64,000 nucleotides of DNA from JAJEFO01 sp009843725. GTDB taxonomy: Bacteria; Pseudomonadota; Alphaproteobacteria; Rhodobacterales; Rhodobacteraceae. The number at the start of each line of letters is the position of its first letter. Within the stretch, counting starts at the first letter, position 1. The notes under the pieces were generated by a model. It was not told where the DNA came from. It made no database searches and worked only from the letters and a program-made list of their open reading frames with translations. Shown piece after piece: positions 34,447-42,691 of this stretch. Made by a program: the position numbers and the translations under genes. Location of the stretch: positions 310,001 to 374,000 of the forward strand of contig CBDEUJ010000005.1 of assembly GCA_965243215.1 (NCBI GenBank). The letters run 5' to 3'.

Positions 34447-35553
34447 CTAGTTCCAGAAGCGCCCCTGCACGCGGGCCTCTCGCGGCCCTTGCGGCGTCTC
34501 GACGATCAGTTCCGTGCCCGGGTTCCAGTGGCCCGCATCCACCATCCCGATCGAAACGTTGGTCCGGAAATCTGGCGACCAGGCCGCCGATGTCACCTGA
34601 CCGACCCTAGCACCGCCCTTCATCAACGGCCAAGCCGTGCGGGCGTGGCTGAGCGCCTCTCCCAGGATCGAAATCGCGCGAATCTGGCGTTCAGGGCCCT
34701 GTGCCGCTTCCAGCGCGAGCGCCTTCCGGCCGATATGCTCCACCCCCTCGGCGGGCTTGCAGAACTTGCCAAGGCCGCATTCCAGCGGGGTGTTGTCCAT
34801 GGTCATGTCATTGCCATAGCTCAAAAGCCCGCCCTCGATCCGCTCGATCAGGTTCGGGCAGCCCGGGCGCACGTTCAGGTCCTCTCCGGCCTTGAATAGG
34901 GCATCCCAGAGAGGCATGCCATGTTGACTGCCCTCAACATAGATTTCGTACCCGCCCTGTTTCGAATAGCCCGAGCGCGCGACGATGAACGAGTTGTCCA
35001 TGAAGGCCATCCGTTTCCGGCGAAAGAAGCGGATGTCATGCACGTCAGGACCAAAGACCCGCTCCATCAGGGCGCCCGATTTCGGCCCCTGTACGGCCAG
35101 GGGCGACACGTCCGGCTCGAACACGTTGACGTCCAGCCCGGCGCCAAGCGCCAGCCCCCTGACCCAGAACAGCAGGTCGCTATCGGCAATCGAAATCCAC
35201 CAGCGCGTGCCGCTGTGCTTGATCGCCACCGGATCGTTCAGCATTTTGCCGCATTCATCAACGACCGGCACATAGTGGCACTGATCGCGTTGCATCTTGC
35301 GCAGATCACGCGGCGTCAGCATCTGCATCAGCCGTGCGGCGTCCGGGCCGTTCAGTTCGATCTGACGTTCCACCGATACGTCCCAGACCTGCACATGTGC
35401 TTTCAGATGGTGGTAGTCAGATTCCATGTCTTCGAAGACCGTCGGCAGAAGCATGCGATTGTAGACGGTGTACGCCTTGACGCCGGCGGCTTCGACACCG
35501 CGTGTAAATGGCGTCTCGCGCAGACGGCGGGAAAGCGAAATCAGGTACGCCAT
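34447..35553 (-). CDS. dmdA: Dimethylsulfoniopropionate demethylase DmdA
   Basis: 368 aa. Transfers a methyl group from DMSP to tetrahydrofolate, giving methylmercaptopropionate (MMPA). GcvT-fold protein whose N-terminus SLSRRLRETPFTRGVEAAGV, then KAYTVYNRMLLPTVFED, is characteristic of DmdA rather than glycine-cleavage T proteins. Further DmdA blocks: WDVSVERQIELNGPDAARLM, YVPVVDECGKMLNDP, WWISIADSDLL, ARSGYSKQGGYEIYVEGS and CPNLIERIEGGLLSYGND. The ATG directly follows the dmdB stop (TGAATG) and has GAGG upstream. Last gene of a three-gene operon. Confidence 0.92.
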   Translation of the reverse strand: MAYLISLSRRLRETPFTRGVEAAGVKAYTVYNRMLLPTVFEDMESDYHHLKAHVQVWDVSVERQIELNGPDAARLMQMLTPRDLRKMQRDQCHYVPVVDECGKMLNDPVAIKHSGTRWWISIADSDLLFWVRGLALGAGLDVNVFEPDVSPLAVQGPKSGALMERVFGPDVHDIRFFRRKRMAFMDNSFIVARSGYSKQGGYEIYVEGSQHGMPLWDALFKAGEDLNVRPGCPNLIERIEGGLLSYGNDMTMDNTPLECGLGKFCKPAEGVEHIGRKALALEAAQGPERQIRAISILGEALSHARTAWPLMKGGARVGQVTSAAWSPDFRTNVSIGMVDAGHWNPGTELIVETPQGPREARVQGRFWN

Positions 35554-37179
35554 TCACGACCTCATGGACTTTGCGGCATCGCGAAGCTGAAACTTCTGGA
35601 TCTTGCCGGTGGAGGTCTTGGGAAGCTCGGAGAACACGACAGCTTTCGGAGTCTTGAAGCCGGCGAGATGCTCTCGGCAAAACTTGATGATGTCGCCTGC
35701 GGTCGCCCGTGCTCCGGGGCGCAATTCAACAAAGGCGCAAGGGACTTCGCCCCATTTCTCGTCAGGCATCGCGACTACGGCTGCCATCTGGACCGCCGGG
35801 TGGCGAAACAGCACGGCCTCGACTTCGACGGACGAGATGTTTTCGCCTCCGGAAATGATGACGTCCTTAAGCCGGTCGCGGATCTGCATGTATCCGTCAG
35901 GATGCACCACGGCGGCGTCGCCAGACCAGAACCAACCATTTTCGAAGGCCTTTGCCGTGGCATCGGGATCCTTGTAGTATCCCTTCATCACGGTGTTGCC
36001 GCGCACCGCGATCTCGCCTTGGGTCTTGCCATCCATGCGAACCGGCTGGCCGGATTCGGCATCAATGACCGAGACGGTTTCGACCATAGGCAAGGCAATG
36101 CCTTGTTGCGCCTGGCGCTGCGCTTGTTCGCTGGTCTCCAGCTCTTCCCAACCGTCCTGCCATAGGCACATGGAAATGTGCCCATAGGTCTCGGTCAGCC
36201 CGTAGACCTGCATTACCTCGAACCCCATTGCCTTGGTCTTCTCCAGAACCGACGGCGGCGGCGGTGCGCCCGCAGTCAGCACCTTGATCGCCGGCTCGAA
36301 CGGGTCGGCGGTGCCGGATTCGGTCTCGACGAGCATTTGCAGAACAATGGGCGCAGCGCCAAAATGAGTCACGCCATGGGTGCGGATGGCGCCCAGAATC
36401 AGATCCGGCGCAGGCGTTCTGGTAAAGACCATGGTTCCGCCCAGCATGGCGATCACCCAGGGATGCCCCCAGCCGTTGCAGTGAAACATCGGCACGACGG
36501 ACAAATAGACCGGATAGTGCGGTTTCTGCCAGGCCGCCACGGTGCCAAGCGCCATCAGATAAGCGCCCCGGTGATGATAGACTACACCCTTGGGCCGCCC
36601 GGAGGTGCCGGAGGTGTAGTTCAGGGCAATGGCGTCCCATTCGTCGTCCGGCAGGCCCAGTGCCCCGGCGCGCTCCGCATCCTGCAACAGGTCTTCGTAG
36701 TCCTGACCACCCATGGTGAGCGACACGTTCCCGTTGGGATCGGCAATCTCGATGACGGGCAAAGTCCGTCCCAACTCCTCGAAGGCGCGGGTCAAGAGCG
36801 GGATCAGTTCCCGATCCACGACCACGGCCTTGGTGTCGGCGTGATTGAGGATATAGGCAATCGTCCCCGGTTCGAGCCGCGTGTTCAGCGTGTTGATCAC
36901 CGCCCCGGTCAGCGGAAGGGCGAAATGCAGTTCGAACAGCTCGGGGATGTTTGGGCAGAGCACCGACACGGTGTCCCCCTTGCCGATCCCCATCGCGACA
37001 AGACCGGCTGCAACGGCACGTACACGCGCCGCCGTTTCCGCCCAGCTGCGTTGCAGATCACCATAAATCACGGCGGTGCGGGCACCGTGCAGCGCTTCCG
37101 CCCGGTTCAGGAATGATACAGGCGACAGCGGCACGAAATTGGCTGAAACCTTGTCGAACTTCGCATAGTGCTCTTGCAT
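35554..37179 (-). CDS. dmdB: DmdB-like methylmercaptopropionate-CoA ligase
   Basis: 541 aa AMP-forming acyl-CoA ligase. Motifs: P-loop YTSGTSGRPKGVVYHHRGA (serine in place of the usual second threonine), YGLTETYGH, WFWSGDAAVVHPDGYMQIRD, RLKDVIISGGENISSVEVE, and the C-terminal catalytic lysine in LPKTSTGKIQKF. The ATG at 37179 has GGGAGGAGC 5 nt upstream; an in-frame start 15 bp earlier is not supported. DmdB activates MMPA made by DmdA, and dmdA starts right at its stop. A broader short-chain acid specificity is possible. Confidence 0.83.
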   Translation of the reverse strand: MQEHYAKFDKVSANFVPLSPVSFLNRAEALHGARTAVIYGDLQRSWAETAARVRAVAAGLVAMGIGKGDTVSVLCPNIPELFELHFALPLTGAVINTLNTRLEPGTIAYILNHADTKAVVVDRELIPLLTRAFEELGRTLPVIEIADPNGNVSLTMGGQDYEDLLQDAERAGALGLPDDEWDAIALNYTSGTSGRPKGVVYHHRGAYLMALGTVAAWQKPHYPVYLSVVPMFHCNGWGHPWVIAMLGGTMVFTRTPAPDLILGAIRTHGVTHFGAAPIVLQMLVETESGTADPFEPAIKVLTAGAPPPPSVLEKTKAMGFEVMQVYGLTETYGHISMCLWQDGWEELETSEQAQRQAQQGIALPMVETVSVIDAESGQPVRMDGKTQGEIAVRGNTVMKGYYKDPDATAKAFENGWFWSGDAAVVHPDGYMQIRDRLKDVIISGGENISSVEVEAVLFRHPAVQMAAVVAMPDEKWGEVPCAFVELRPGARATAGDIIKFCREHLAGFKTPKAVVFSELPKTSTGKIQKFQLRDAAKSMRS

Positions 37180-37223
37180 GATCGCTCCTCCCAAATGACC
37201 AGTGCAGCGGGTGCGTACGGGGG

Positions 37224-38399
37224 TCAGCCTTCGCCGAACCCCTTGGGCACTGGCAGGTCCGGAAGGGTCTTGGCGCGCTTCTGCAGGGCCCGGCCAATCA
37301 CCACGCGGCTGATTTCGGTGGTGCCATCGACGATGCGCAGCATCTGGCTAAGGCGCGAAAGGCGATCCAGGCCGTAGGGCTTTAGCAGCCCCATGCCGCC
37401 CAGCACCTGCGTGCAGGTGTTGGCCGCGTTCACCGCTGCATCGGGCACGAAACGTTTCGCATGTGCCGCCATGACCGGGCCTTCGGGCGTGCCAAGCGCA
37501 TTGGCCGCAGCACGATAGAGCAATCGCGAAGCCTCAAGATCCGTCGCAACGTCACCCAGCATCCACTGGATGCCTTCGAGATCAAGGGTCTTGCCACCGA
37601 ACATCTTGCGGCTCCTGGAGTAGCTCAACGCGGTGTCCAAAGCGGCTTCCATAAGACCGCAGCACCCCGACGCAATCGAGACCCGGGCGATGTCGATCGC
37701 CATCAGCGAGCCCTGAAGGCCCTGTCCGACCGGCAAGATGATGTTGTCCTCGGAGACGACAACATCCGTCATGTACATCTCGCTCAACGGCAGGAATTCA
37801 TAGGACGGAGTGTCGTAACGCGGTCCGAAGGAAAGTCCTTCGGCATCCGCCGGAATGGCGATCATGGCCATGTCGTGGTGGCCAGCCTTGTCGGTGGTCT
37901 TGACCACGGTGAAATAGATGTCGGCCTCGCCGGCCAGAGATACCCAAGCCTTGGCGCCGTTGATGGTCCAGGTCCCGTCACCGTTGATCGCCGCGCGCGA
38001 GTACATGTTGGACGCATCCGAGCCCGACTGCGGCTCTGTCAGCGAGAAATTGGCCAGCTTGCGGCCCGAGGTCAGCTCGCGGCTCCATTTCTCCTTGAAG
38101 GCGTCGGTTCCGAAGCCGCAGCAAGCATAGGTGCAGATATTGTGCATCGACAGCGCAAAGGCATAGGCGCCATCTCCCTTGCCCAGCTCCTCGTAGACGC
38201 GGATGCCTTCGCCCAGCGGCAAGCCCTGACCGCCGAACTCCTCTGGGGCATACAGCCCGGTCAATCCCAGCGCCGACGCCTTGGCGGACGCAGCGCGCGG
38301 CCAGACACCGGCCTCGTTCCATGCTCCTACGTTGGGCTTGATCACCTCGTTAGTGTGTGCTCGGGCGGCGGCGAGAATGGCTTCGATCTGTGCTGGCAT
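37224..38399 (-). CDS. Acyl-CoA dehydrogenase of the DMSP demethylation operon (possible MMPA-CoA dehydrogenase)
   Basis: 391 aa. FAD motifs FSLTEPQSGSDASNMYSRA, AKAWVSLAGEADIYF, QVLGGMGLLKPYGLDRLSRL and the C-terminal TTEISRVVIGRALQKR. The ATG 38399 follows GGGAGGACCC; the frame is open 13 codons further but without a ribosome site. Genetically studied DmdC proteins are longer (about 590 aa), so this is a shorter family member in the position where dmdC would be expected, 44 bp upstream of dmdB. Function inferred from the operon. A 5' fragment copy with its promoter lies at 39826-40018. Confidence 0.75.
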   Translation of the reverse strand: MPAQIEAILAAARAHTNEVIKPNVGAWNEAGVWPRAASAKASALGLTGLYAPEEFGGQGLPLGEGIRVYEELGKGDGAYAFALSMHNICTYACCGFGTDAFKEKWSRELTSGRKLANFSLTEPQSGSDASNMYSRAAINGDGTWTINGAKAWVSLAGEADIYFTVVKTTDKAGHHDMAMIAIPADAEGLSFGPRYDTPSYEFLPLSEMYMTDVVVSEDNIILPVGQGLQGSLMAIDIARVSIASGCCGLMEAALDTALSYSRSRKMFGGKTLDLEGIQWMLGDVATDLEASRLLYRAAANALGTPEGPVMAAHAKRFVPDAAVNAANTCTQVLGGMGLLKPYGLDRLSRLSQMLRIVDGTTEISRVVIGRALQKRAKTLPDLPVPKGFGEG

Positions 38400-38609
38400 G
38401 GGTCCTCCCTGATCGCTGGAAAGCGTCCTTGTGCGCAATCTCTATTTTGTCATCAGGCATAGTGAAACAGGAAAATCCTTCTGGAGAACCTCTTGCAAAA
38501 CCCCGCATTCGCACAGGATATCCCCAGAATCAGTCGGTTGTCTGAAAGTTCCGATCTGGGTCTGGGTCTGGAGCCGCCTGCGCGGCATGTCGAAGGCGCA
38601 TCACGGACC

Positions 38610-38760
38610 AAGGATGCAACGCGAGCTACAGCGCGGTCTGCCGCTACGCGGCCGCCTGGAAGCAGCGCATTGGCGCTGGCGCATCCGGCGCAAACGACCC
38701 CCAGGCGTTCAAGCCCGGTGACGCGTTCCAGTTCGACTGGAGCCAGGAATGCGTGTCAAT
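38610..38760 (+). pseudogene. IS21-family IstA transposase fragment
   Basis: About 50 codons reading ASYSAVCRYAAAWKQRIG and later QAFKPGDAFQFDWSQE, which correspond to the IstA block around Y-x-AVRRY and the first catalytic aspartate (QFDWS). Both sides are lost. No istB nearby. Confidence 0.7.
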
Positions 38761-38789
38761 GCCACTGCGCAATGAAGGGCGGCTTCCCT

Positions 38790-39269
38790 TTACGGATCGA
38801 TCTTGCCGCGATCCTTCGATCTGAACGGAGACGTAGAACCGGCAACAGCATCGTCGTTCGTGACATCAACCTGGAAATTCCTGACGAACACGGCAACGAG
38901 TTCAGTTGCCTGCTCGATCCACTTTCGCGTCACATCTTCATCGGGAGCCTTCATGACCTTGCCCGAAGCAGTCGGATACCGGAATCCAGTCGAATAGACC
39001 GTGAGAGGTGAGAATTCCTCAAGATTGCTCTTGATGACGCAGTCCGAAGGCAGGACGGAAGTCATCCTGTCAATCTGATGATTTCCCGCGGTGGCTCTCC
39101 ACTCCATTCTCGAAATGTCCTCGGAAGCAAGGGTCGCCATAACCAGGTTCTCAACAGCGTAGAACAAGAGCATGGCAGTCTGACGATCCTCAGGACCGAG
39201 CTTTCTCGCACTGTTGACGCCGAGGAAAGCCAGCTTGACATGCGAGCCGATGGCTCGCGCCTTAGACAT
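38790..39269 (-). CDS. HEPN-type protein of a HEPN/MNT toxin-antitoxin pair
   Basis: 159 aa, mostly helical. An R-x5-H element (RATAGNH, near residues 58-64) resembles the HEPN RNase motif. It overlaps the nucleotidyltransferase gene upstream by 8 bp, the standard HEPN/MNT order. In such pairs the HEPN protein is usually an RNase toxin that the MNT partner silences by nucleotidylating it. The HEPN call rests mainly on the partner gene, size and this motif. Confidence 0.6.
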   Translation of the reverse strand: MSKARAIGSHVKLAFLGVNSARKLGPEDRQTAMLLFYAVENLVMATLASEDISRMEWRATAGNHQIDRMTSVLPSDCVIKSNLEEFSPLTVYSTGFRYPTASGKVMKAPDEDVTRKWIEQATELVAVFVRNFQVDVTNDDAVAGSTSPFRSKDRGKIDP

Positions 39270-39603
39270 CGAGCCGGATGCCTTCCCGCTTCACCTCATG
39301 GCTCAATGTCGTCACGGCATTCTGCGCTGACAGAAAGTCCGACTTCTTGACTGCGAGCAAGTCCAGCGAAAGGTCCACACGCTTCTTGACTTGCCAAAGC
39401 GTCATTGGATCCGTCATGTCATCCGGCGCGTTGTCATCAATGATCGCCATGACATCCCAATCGGAGTCGTCGTGAGAATCGCCTCTTGCGCGACTGCCGA
39501 ACAGCCAGACCTCCTCCGCGCGCAAATCTGTGCGGCACAGTTCTACTAGTGTCGAAAGACACTTGTCAGGCGTACAGATGGATGAAATCTCAGCCGGGAT
39601 CAT
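39262..39603 (-). CDS. MNT-type minimal nucleotidyltransferase (antitoxin-like)
   Basis: 113 aa. Nucleotidyltransferase motif WLFGSRARGDSHDDSDWDVM at about residues 33-52 (GS-x-ARG then D-x-D), with a third acidic residue near DLSLDLLAV. The small size fits minimal nucleotidyltransferases paired with HEPN proteins. ATG 39603; ribosome site weak. The pair lies between an IS21 fragment and a gene-fragment scar, as expected for mobile toxin-antitoxin modules. Confidence 0.78.
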   Translation of the reverse strand: MIPAEISSICTPDKCLSTLVELCRTDLRAEEVWLFGSRARGDSHDDSDWDVMAIIDDNAPDDMTDPMTLWQVKKRVDLSLDLLAVKKSDFLSAQNAVTTLSHEVKREGIRLDV

Positions 39604-39659
39604 GCACGCAATCTAGGCGAAAAAGCTTGTCCAATCAACCAAGATTGGGTGCCAGGCTG

Positions 39660-39813
39660 CAATGAAGAGTTGCGGCAATTTGCGGAAGAGCGCACTTGTT
39701 CTCGGTTCGCGCGACACCAATCGCTTCATCGCCGCAGCCCTGAAAGGCGCATTGGCGGCACCGTATCCTCCATAGCCGTGTCGGCGCTCAACGATCTCAA
39801 AAAAGAACCCGTC
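39660..39813 (-). pseudogene. 3' fragment of a quiC-like gene
   Basis: The minus strand reads GDGFFFEIVERRHGYGGYG, then AANAPFRAAAMKRLVSREP, matching the end of the intact QuiC protein (52025-53944: GDGFFFEIVERRQGYGGYG). Similarity extends to its stop region. The fragment begins abruptly at about 39813, 12 bp from another gene fragment. Confidence 0.8.
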
Positions 39814-39825
39814 GCCGCCTTGTCG

Positions 39826-40018
39826 GACGCATCACGCGGCCAGACACCGGCCTCGTTCCAGGTGTCTACGTTGGGTTTGATCACCTCGTCCGTGTGGGCG
39901 CGGGCGGCGTCGAGAATGGTGTCGATCTGTACTGGCATGAGTTCCCCCAATCGCTGGAAAGCGTCCTCCTGCGCAATCTCTATTTTGTCAGCAGGAATTG
40001 TGAAACAGGGAAAGTTCG
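39826..40018 (-). pseudogene. 5' fragment and promoter of the dmd-operon acyl-CoA dehydrogenase
   Basis: From an ATG at 39938 the strand reads MPVQIDTILDAARAHTDEV and NEAGVWPRDASDKA, matching the first 38 residues of the gene starting at 38399. The 80 bp upstream of the two ATGs are also alike (ATCGCTGGAAAGCGTCC, CAATCTCTATTTTGTCA). It then joins the quiC fragment; the fused frame stops after about 74 codons and is unlikely to be functional. Confidence 0.82.
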
Positions 40019-40521
40019 CTCAAGACCCTTCAGATGCGCTGCAAGACCCGGTCCATCAGGGGGGAGCGGTCACGACGCGACCGCCGAGCGGAGATTGGGG
40101 CCTTCATCAGACGAAGGTCGCCTCGACCGCAATAGGATGCACCGCTCAGATTGGTTGCCACGCCTCGTTGACCGGTTTCGGCATCAACGTCCGCCAACAG
40201 TATCCGGCTTGGCTCTCTTGCGCCTGCGTTGATTGACAGGAATGCAAGCCGACCAAGTCTCGCTGCGATCCAGTCAAGACCAGTCGCAACGATTTCCGGG
40301 TCTCAGATGTCCATGGCCAGCGCACAGGCCATCTCACCAATGCACGCCGCAAAGGTTCCGGTGTTTCGGGTCTGCGACCGGCCGTTTCGACTTGGCACAC
40401 GTCTTGCACGAGGCCATTCGAAACGGCCAACCCGATCCCGTGACAGGCGCGCCTCTCTTGATGGAATCTTGTTCGTCCCCCGGGCTGTTGCTTGTTTCGG
40501 AGAAGGGCTTCGCCGTGACGC
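40019..40521. other. Gap with possible unrecognised gene debris
   Basis: About 500 bp. Minus-strand pieces in different frames look protein-like (for example DPEIVATGLDWIAARLG near 40240), suggesting a broken gene, but I cannot name the family and no frame is intact. Confidence 0.35.
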
Positions 40522-41568
40522 TCAGGCCTGACTAGCAGCGTATGCAGCAAGCTTTCTTTGAAAACCCGGACGCTCTGCGACGTCACGGTTCAACAGGCCG
40601 ACAGGCAGCCGGCCAGCCCGAATGTCCAGAACCGAAGCTACGTCCGATGCGCCAATGCCGCCAAAGCACTGATCGGTCCAGCAAAGCGCATGGGGAGTAA
40701 CGATCACGTTGTCGAGCTTCAGGACCGGATCGTCGGCGTCCGGCGGCTCGACTTCAAATACGTCGAGCCCGGCACCTGCGATCCGGTTGTTTCGCAGCGC
40801 ATCCGTCAAAGCTGCCTGATCGATGATCGGGCCGCGGGCGGTATTGATCAGAAACGCGGATGACTTCATTTTCGAGAGCCGGTCTGAATTGACCAGATGA
40901 TGCGTATCCGGCGTCAGCGGGCAATTGATCGCAATGACATCTGACTGGATGAAGACCGTGTCGAGATCGACGAGGTCCACGCCCAGTTCTGATGCCAGGG
41001 TGACCTTGGCAAAGGGGTCGTGCGCGATGAATTTCATTCCAAGTGGCGCCGCCAAGCGGTACATTTCCGCCCCGATATTCCCGACGCCGACCGAGCCAAG
41101 GACGCGACCTTCCAGACCGATGCCCATATGCTTGCTGCGAGCGTTGAAGCCTTCGGGACCTTGGCGTGTCAGCCGGTCCTTGACCATCAACCTGCCCATA
41201 AGTGCAAGCATCAAGGTCAATATTGACACAGCGACCGGACGCCTCACACCGTCTGGCGTAATGCAAACCGCTATGTCGCTTGCCGTGCACGCGCCGACAT
41301 CAACCGTGTCATACCCGACACCAAATCGGGCAACGACACAAAGACGTCCGGATGAAGGAACGCTGTCTGAAGTGAACTTTTCTGACAACAAGATCAGCGC
41401 ATCAATGTCCTCAAGGTCCTCAGCGGAGAGTGGGCTCCCGGGATTCAGGAAACAAAGCTCCACACCTTCGGCATCGTTGAGGGGCGACAGATCGAACGAA
41501 GGAAACGTCATGTCACCGTCCGGGGTTCTGAATCCGGGCGAAAGTGCCACTCTGAAGGCATCACCCAT
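40522..41568 (-). CDS. D-isomer 2-hydroxyacid dehydrogenase
   Basis: 348 aa NAD-dependent dehydrogenase of the phosphoglycerate dehydrogenase class. NAD motif GSVGVGNIGAEMYRLA (about 158-173), arginine in LINTARGPIIDQAAL, glutamate in AGAGLDVFEVEPP and histidine in VIVTPHALCWT: the usual Arg/Glu/His set. The ATG overlaps the aldolase stop by 8 bp; last gene of the probable apiose operon. It may reduce or oxidise a branched hydroxy-acid intermediate or the aldolase product (inference). Substrate unknown. Confidence 0.85.
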   Translation of the reverse strand: MGDAFRVALSPGFRTPDGDMTFPSFDLSPLNDAEGVELCFLNPGSPLSAEDLEDIDALILLSEKFTSDSVPSSGRLCVVARFGVGYDTVDVGACTASDIAVCITPDGVRRPVAVSILTLMLALMGRLMVKDRLTRQGPEGFNARSKHMGIGLEGRVLGSVGVGNIGAEMYRLAAPLGMKFIAHDPFAKVTLASELGVDLVDLDTVFIQSDVIAINCPLTPDTHHLVNSDRLSKMKSSAFLINTARGPIIDQAALTDALRNNRIAGAGLDVFEVEPPDADDPVLKLDNVIVTPHALCWTDQCFGGIGASDVASVLDIRAGRLPVGLLNRDVAERPGFQRKLAAYAASQA

Positions 41569-42358
41569 TCTGGGCCGCGTCCCTCAGCGCCGAAATCCCG
41601 TGGACTAGAGCGCCCTGATAAATTGCCGTATCGGTTCCGTAGCAAATGAAATCGAAGCCTTGGTCGATGTCATGCAGCCCCTCCTGCGGCGAGGAAACCA
41701 AGCGTCCCAACGAACGGTCGTGCTTCTTTGCCGCTGCGACGACGTGATTCAAGGCTGTCAGATAGTCGGGGTGGTCGAATTGCCCGGGAACGCCCAGCGA
41801 CGCGGACAGGTCAAAGTGCCCAACCCACAGACAATCGACGCCGGGTGTGGCGGCAATCTCGCCGGCATTCTCCGCTCCTTCACGTGTCTCGATCAGAGCG
41901 AAAAAGGTTGTCCGCCTGTTTGCGCATTCCAAACGATCAGCCACAGGCACGCCACTCTGCTGGAAATTGTCATGCGCAATGCCTAACGCGACGCCGCGAA
42001 CGCCAGCCGGGGGATACTTCATGTAGCGCACGATCCGAGCAGCCTCGTCGGCATTGCCAACCATCGGTGCCATGATTCCTTCGGCGCCTGCATCACAAAG
42101 GCGAGCAATCCCGTCGTAGTCCTTGGAGGGTGCGCGCACGATTGCCGGAATGTCCGCAGCTTCAAAGTAGCGAAGCGCCTGCTTCAACGTTTCAAATCCA
42201 AATCCGGAATGCTCCATGTCAAAGAAGACAAACTCGCACCCCGCAGATGCAAGCATGTGCCCAATGCCAGGCGTTACAAACTCACCGACATAGTGCCCAA
42301 ACTTCGGGCTTTGTGACCGAGTCAACGCGGCCATCGATACTTCCATCATTGACGCCAT
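41561..42358 (-). CDS. HpcH/HpaI family class II aldolase
   Basis: 265 aa. Divalent-metal, pyruvate-type aldolase: FVFFDMEHSGFGFETLKQAL (near 40-60), VRAPSKDYDGIARLCDAGAE, then GIMAPMVGNADEA, FALIETREGAENAGEI with the metal-binding glutamate, and VGHFDLSASLGVPG with the aspartate. Members split 2-keto-3-deoxy acids into pyruvate (or an analogue) and an aldehyde. ATG 42358 with AGGGA upstream. Sits between an ABM monooxygenase and a 2-hydroxyacid dehydrogenase, suggesting a carbon-carbon cleavage step in apionate breakdown (inference). Confidence 0.85.
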   Translation of the reverse strand: MASMMEVSMAALTRSQSPKFGHYVGEFVTPGIGHMLASAGCEFVFFDMEHSGFGFETLKQALRYFEAADIPAIVRAPSKDYDGIARLCDAGAEGIMAPMVGNADEAARIVRYMKYPPAGVRGVALGIAHDNFQQSGVPVADRLECANRRTTFFALIETREGAENAGEIAATPGVDCLWVGHFDLSASLGVPGQFDHPDYLTALNHVVAAAKKHDRSLGRLVSSPQEGLHDIDQGFDFICYGTDTAIYQGALVHGISALRDAAQNG

Positions 42359-42370
42359 TGCGGAGAATCC

Positions 42371-42691
42371 CTAGGTGGACGACGCTTCAGTGGTCAGCCT
42401 GCCAAGACGGATGCTCTTTCCACCGAAGAAATTCCGGGAGTCCTGGTCAAAAGCTCGGAAGTGGGGTGTCTTCAGATGTGCCACGAAAGCGGCCTCATCC
42501 GCATAGACTTCATAGAGCGTGAACGCAGAGGCCTCGTTTTTGGTTTCAACGACATCAAACCGAAGGCATCCTGGCTCGGTCTGAAAGGAAGCAGACGCAT
42601 TCTGGGCCAGAAGTTCCCTGGCATCCGCCTTCGACGCGTCCGGAAGCAGTTCGAAATCAACAATGACCACGTATGGCTCAGTCGATACCAT
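42371..42691 (-). CDS. Antibiotic biosynthesis monooxygenase (ABM) domain protein
   Basis: 106 aa, one ABM/YgiN ferredoxin-like domain: VVIVDFELLPDASKADAREL, PGCLRFDVVETKNEASAFTL, EVYADEAAFVAHLKTPHFRA. The start is ATG 42691 (AAGGAAG upstream), inside the last codons of the GntR gene; an ATG at 42709 lies further up. ABM proteins range from quinol oxygenases to sugar mutarotase-like helpers, and small ones are common in sugar operons. Role here unknown. Confidence 0.75.
   Translation of the reverse strand: MVSTEPYVVIVDFELLPDASKADARELLAQNASASFQTEPGCLRFDVVETKNEASAFTLYEVYADEAAFVAHLKTPHFRAFDQDSRNFFGGKSIRLGRLTTEASST

Noticed and set aside
34165..34454. tRNA-Ser as an integration site for a genomic island
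   Set aside because: No integrase gene and no copy of the tRNA 3' end found downstream; the dmd operon simply follows.
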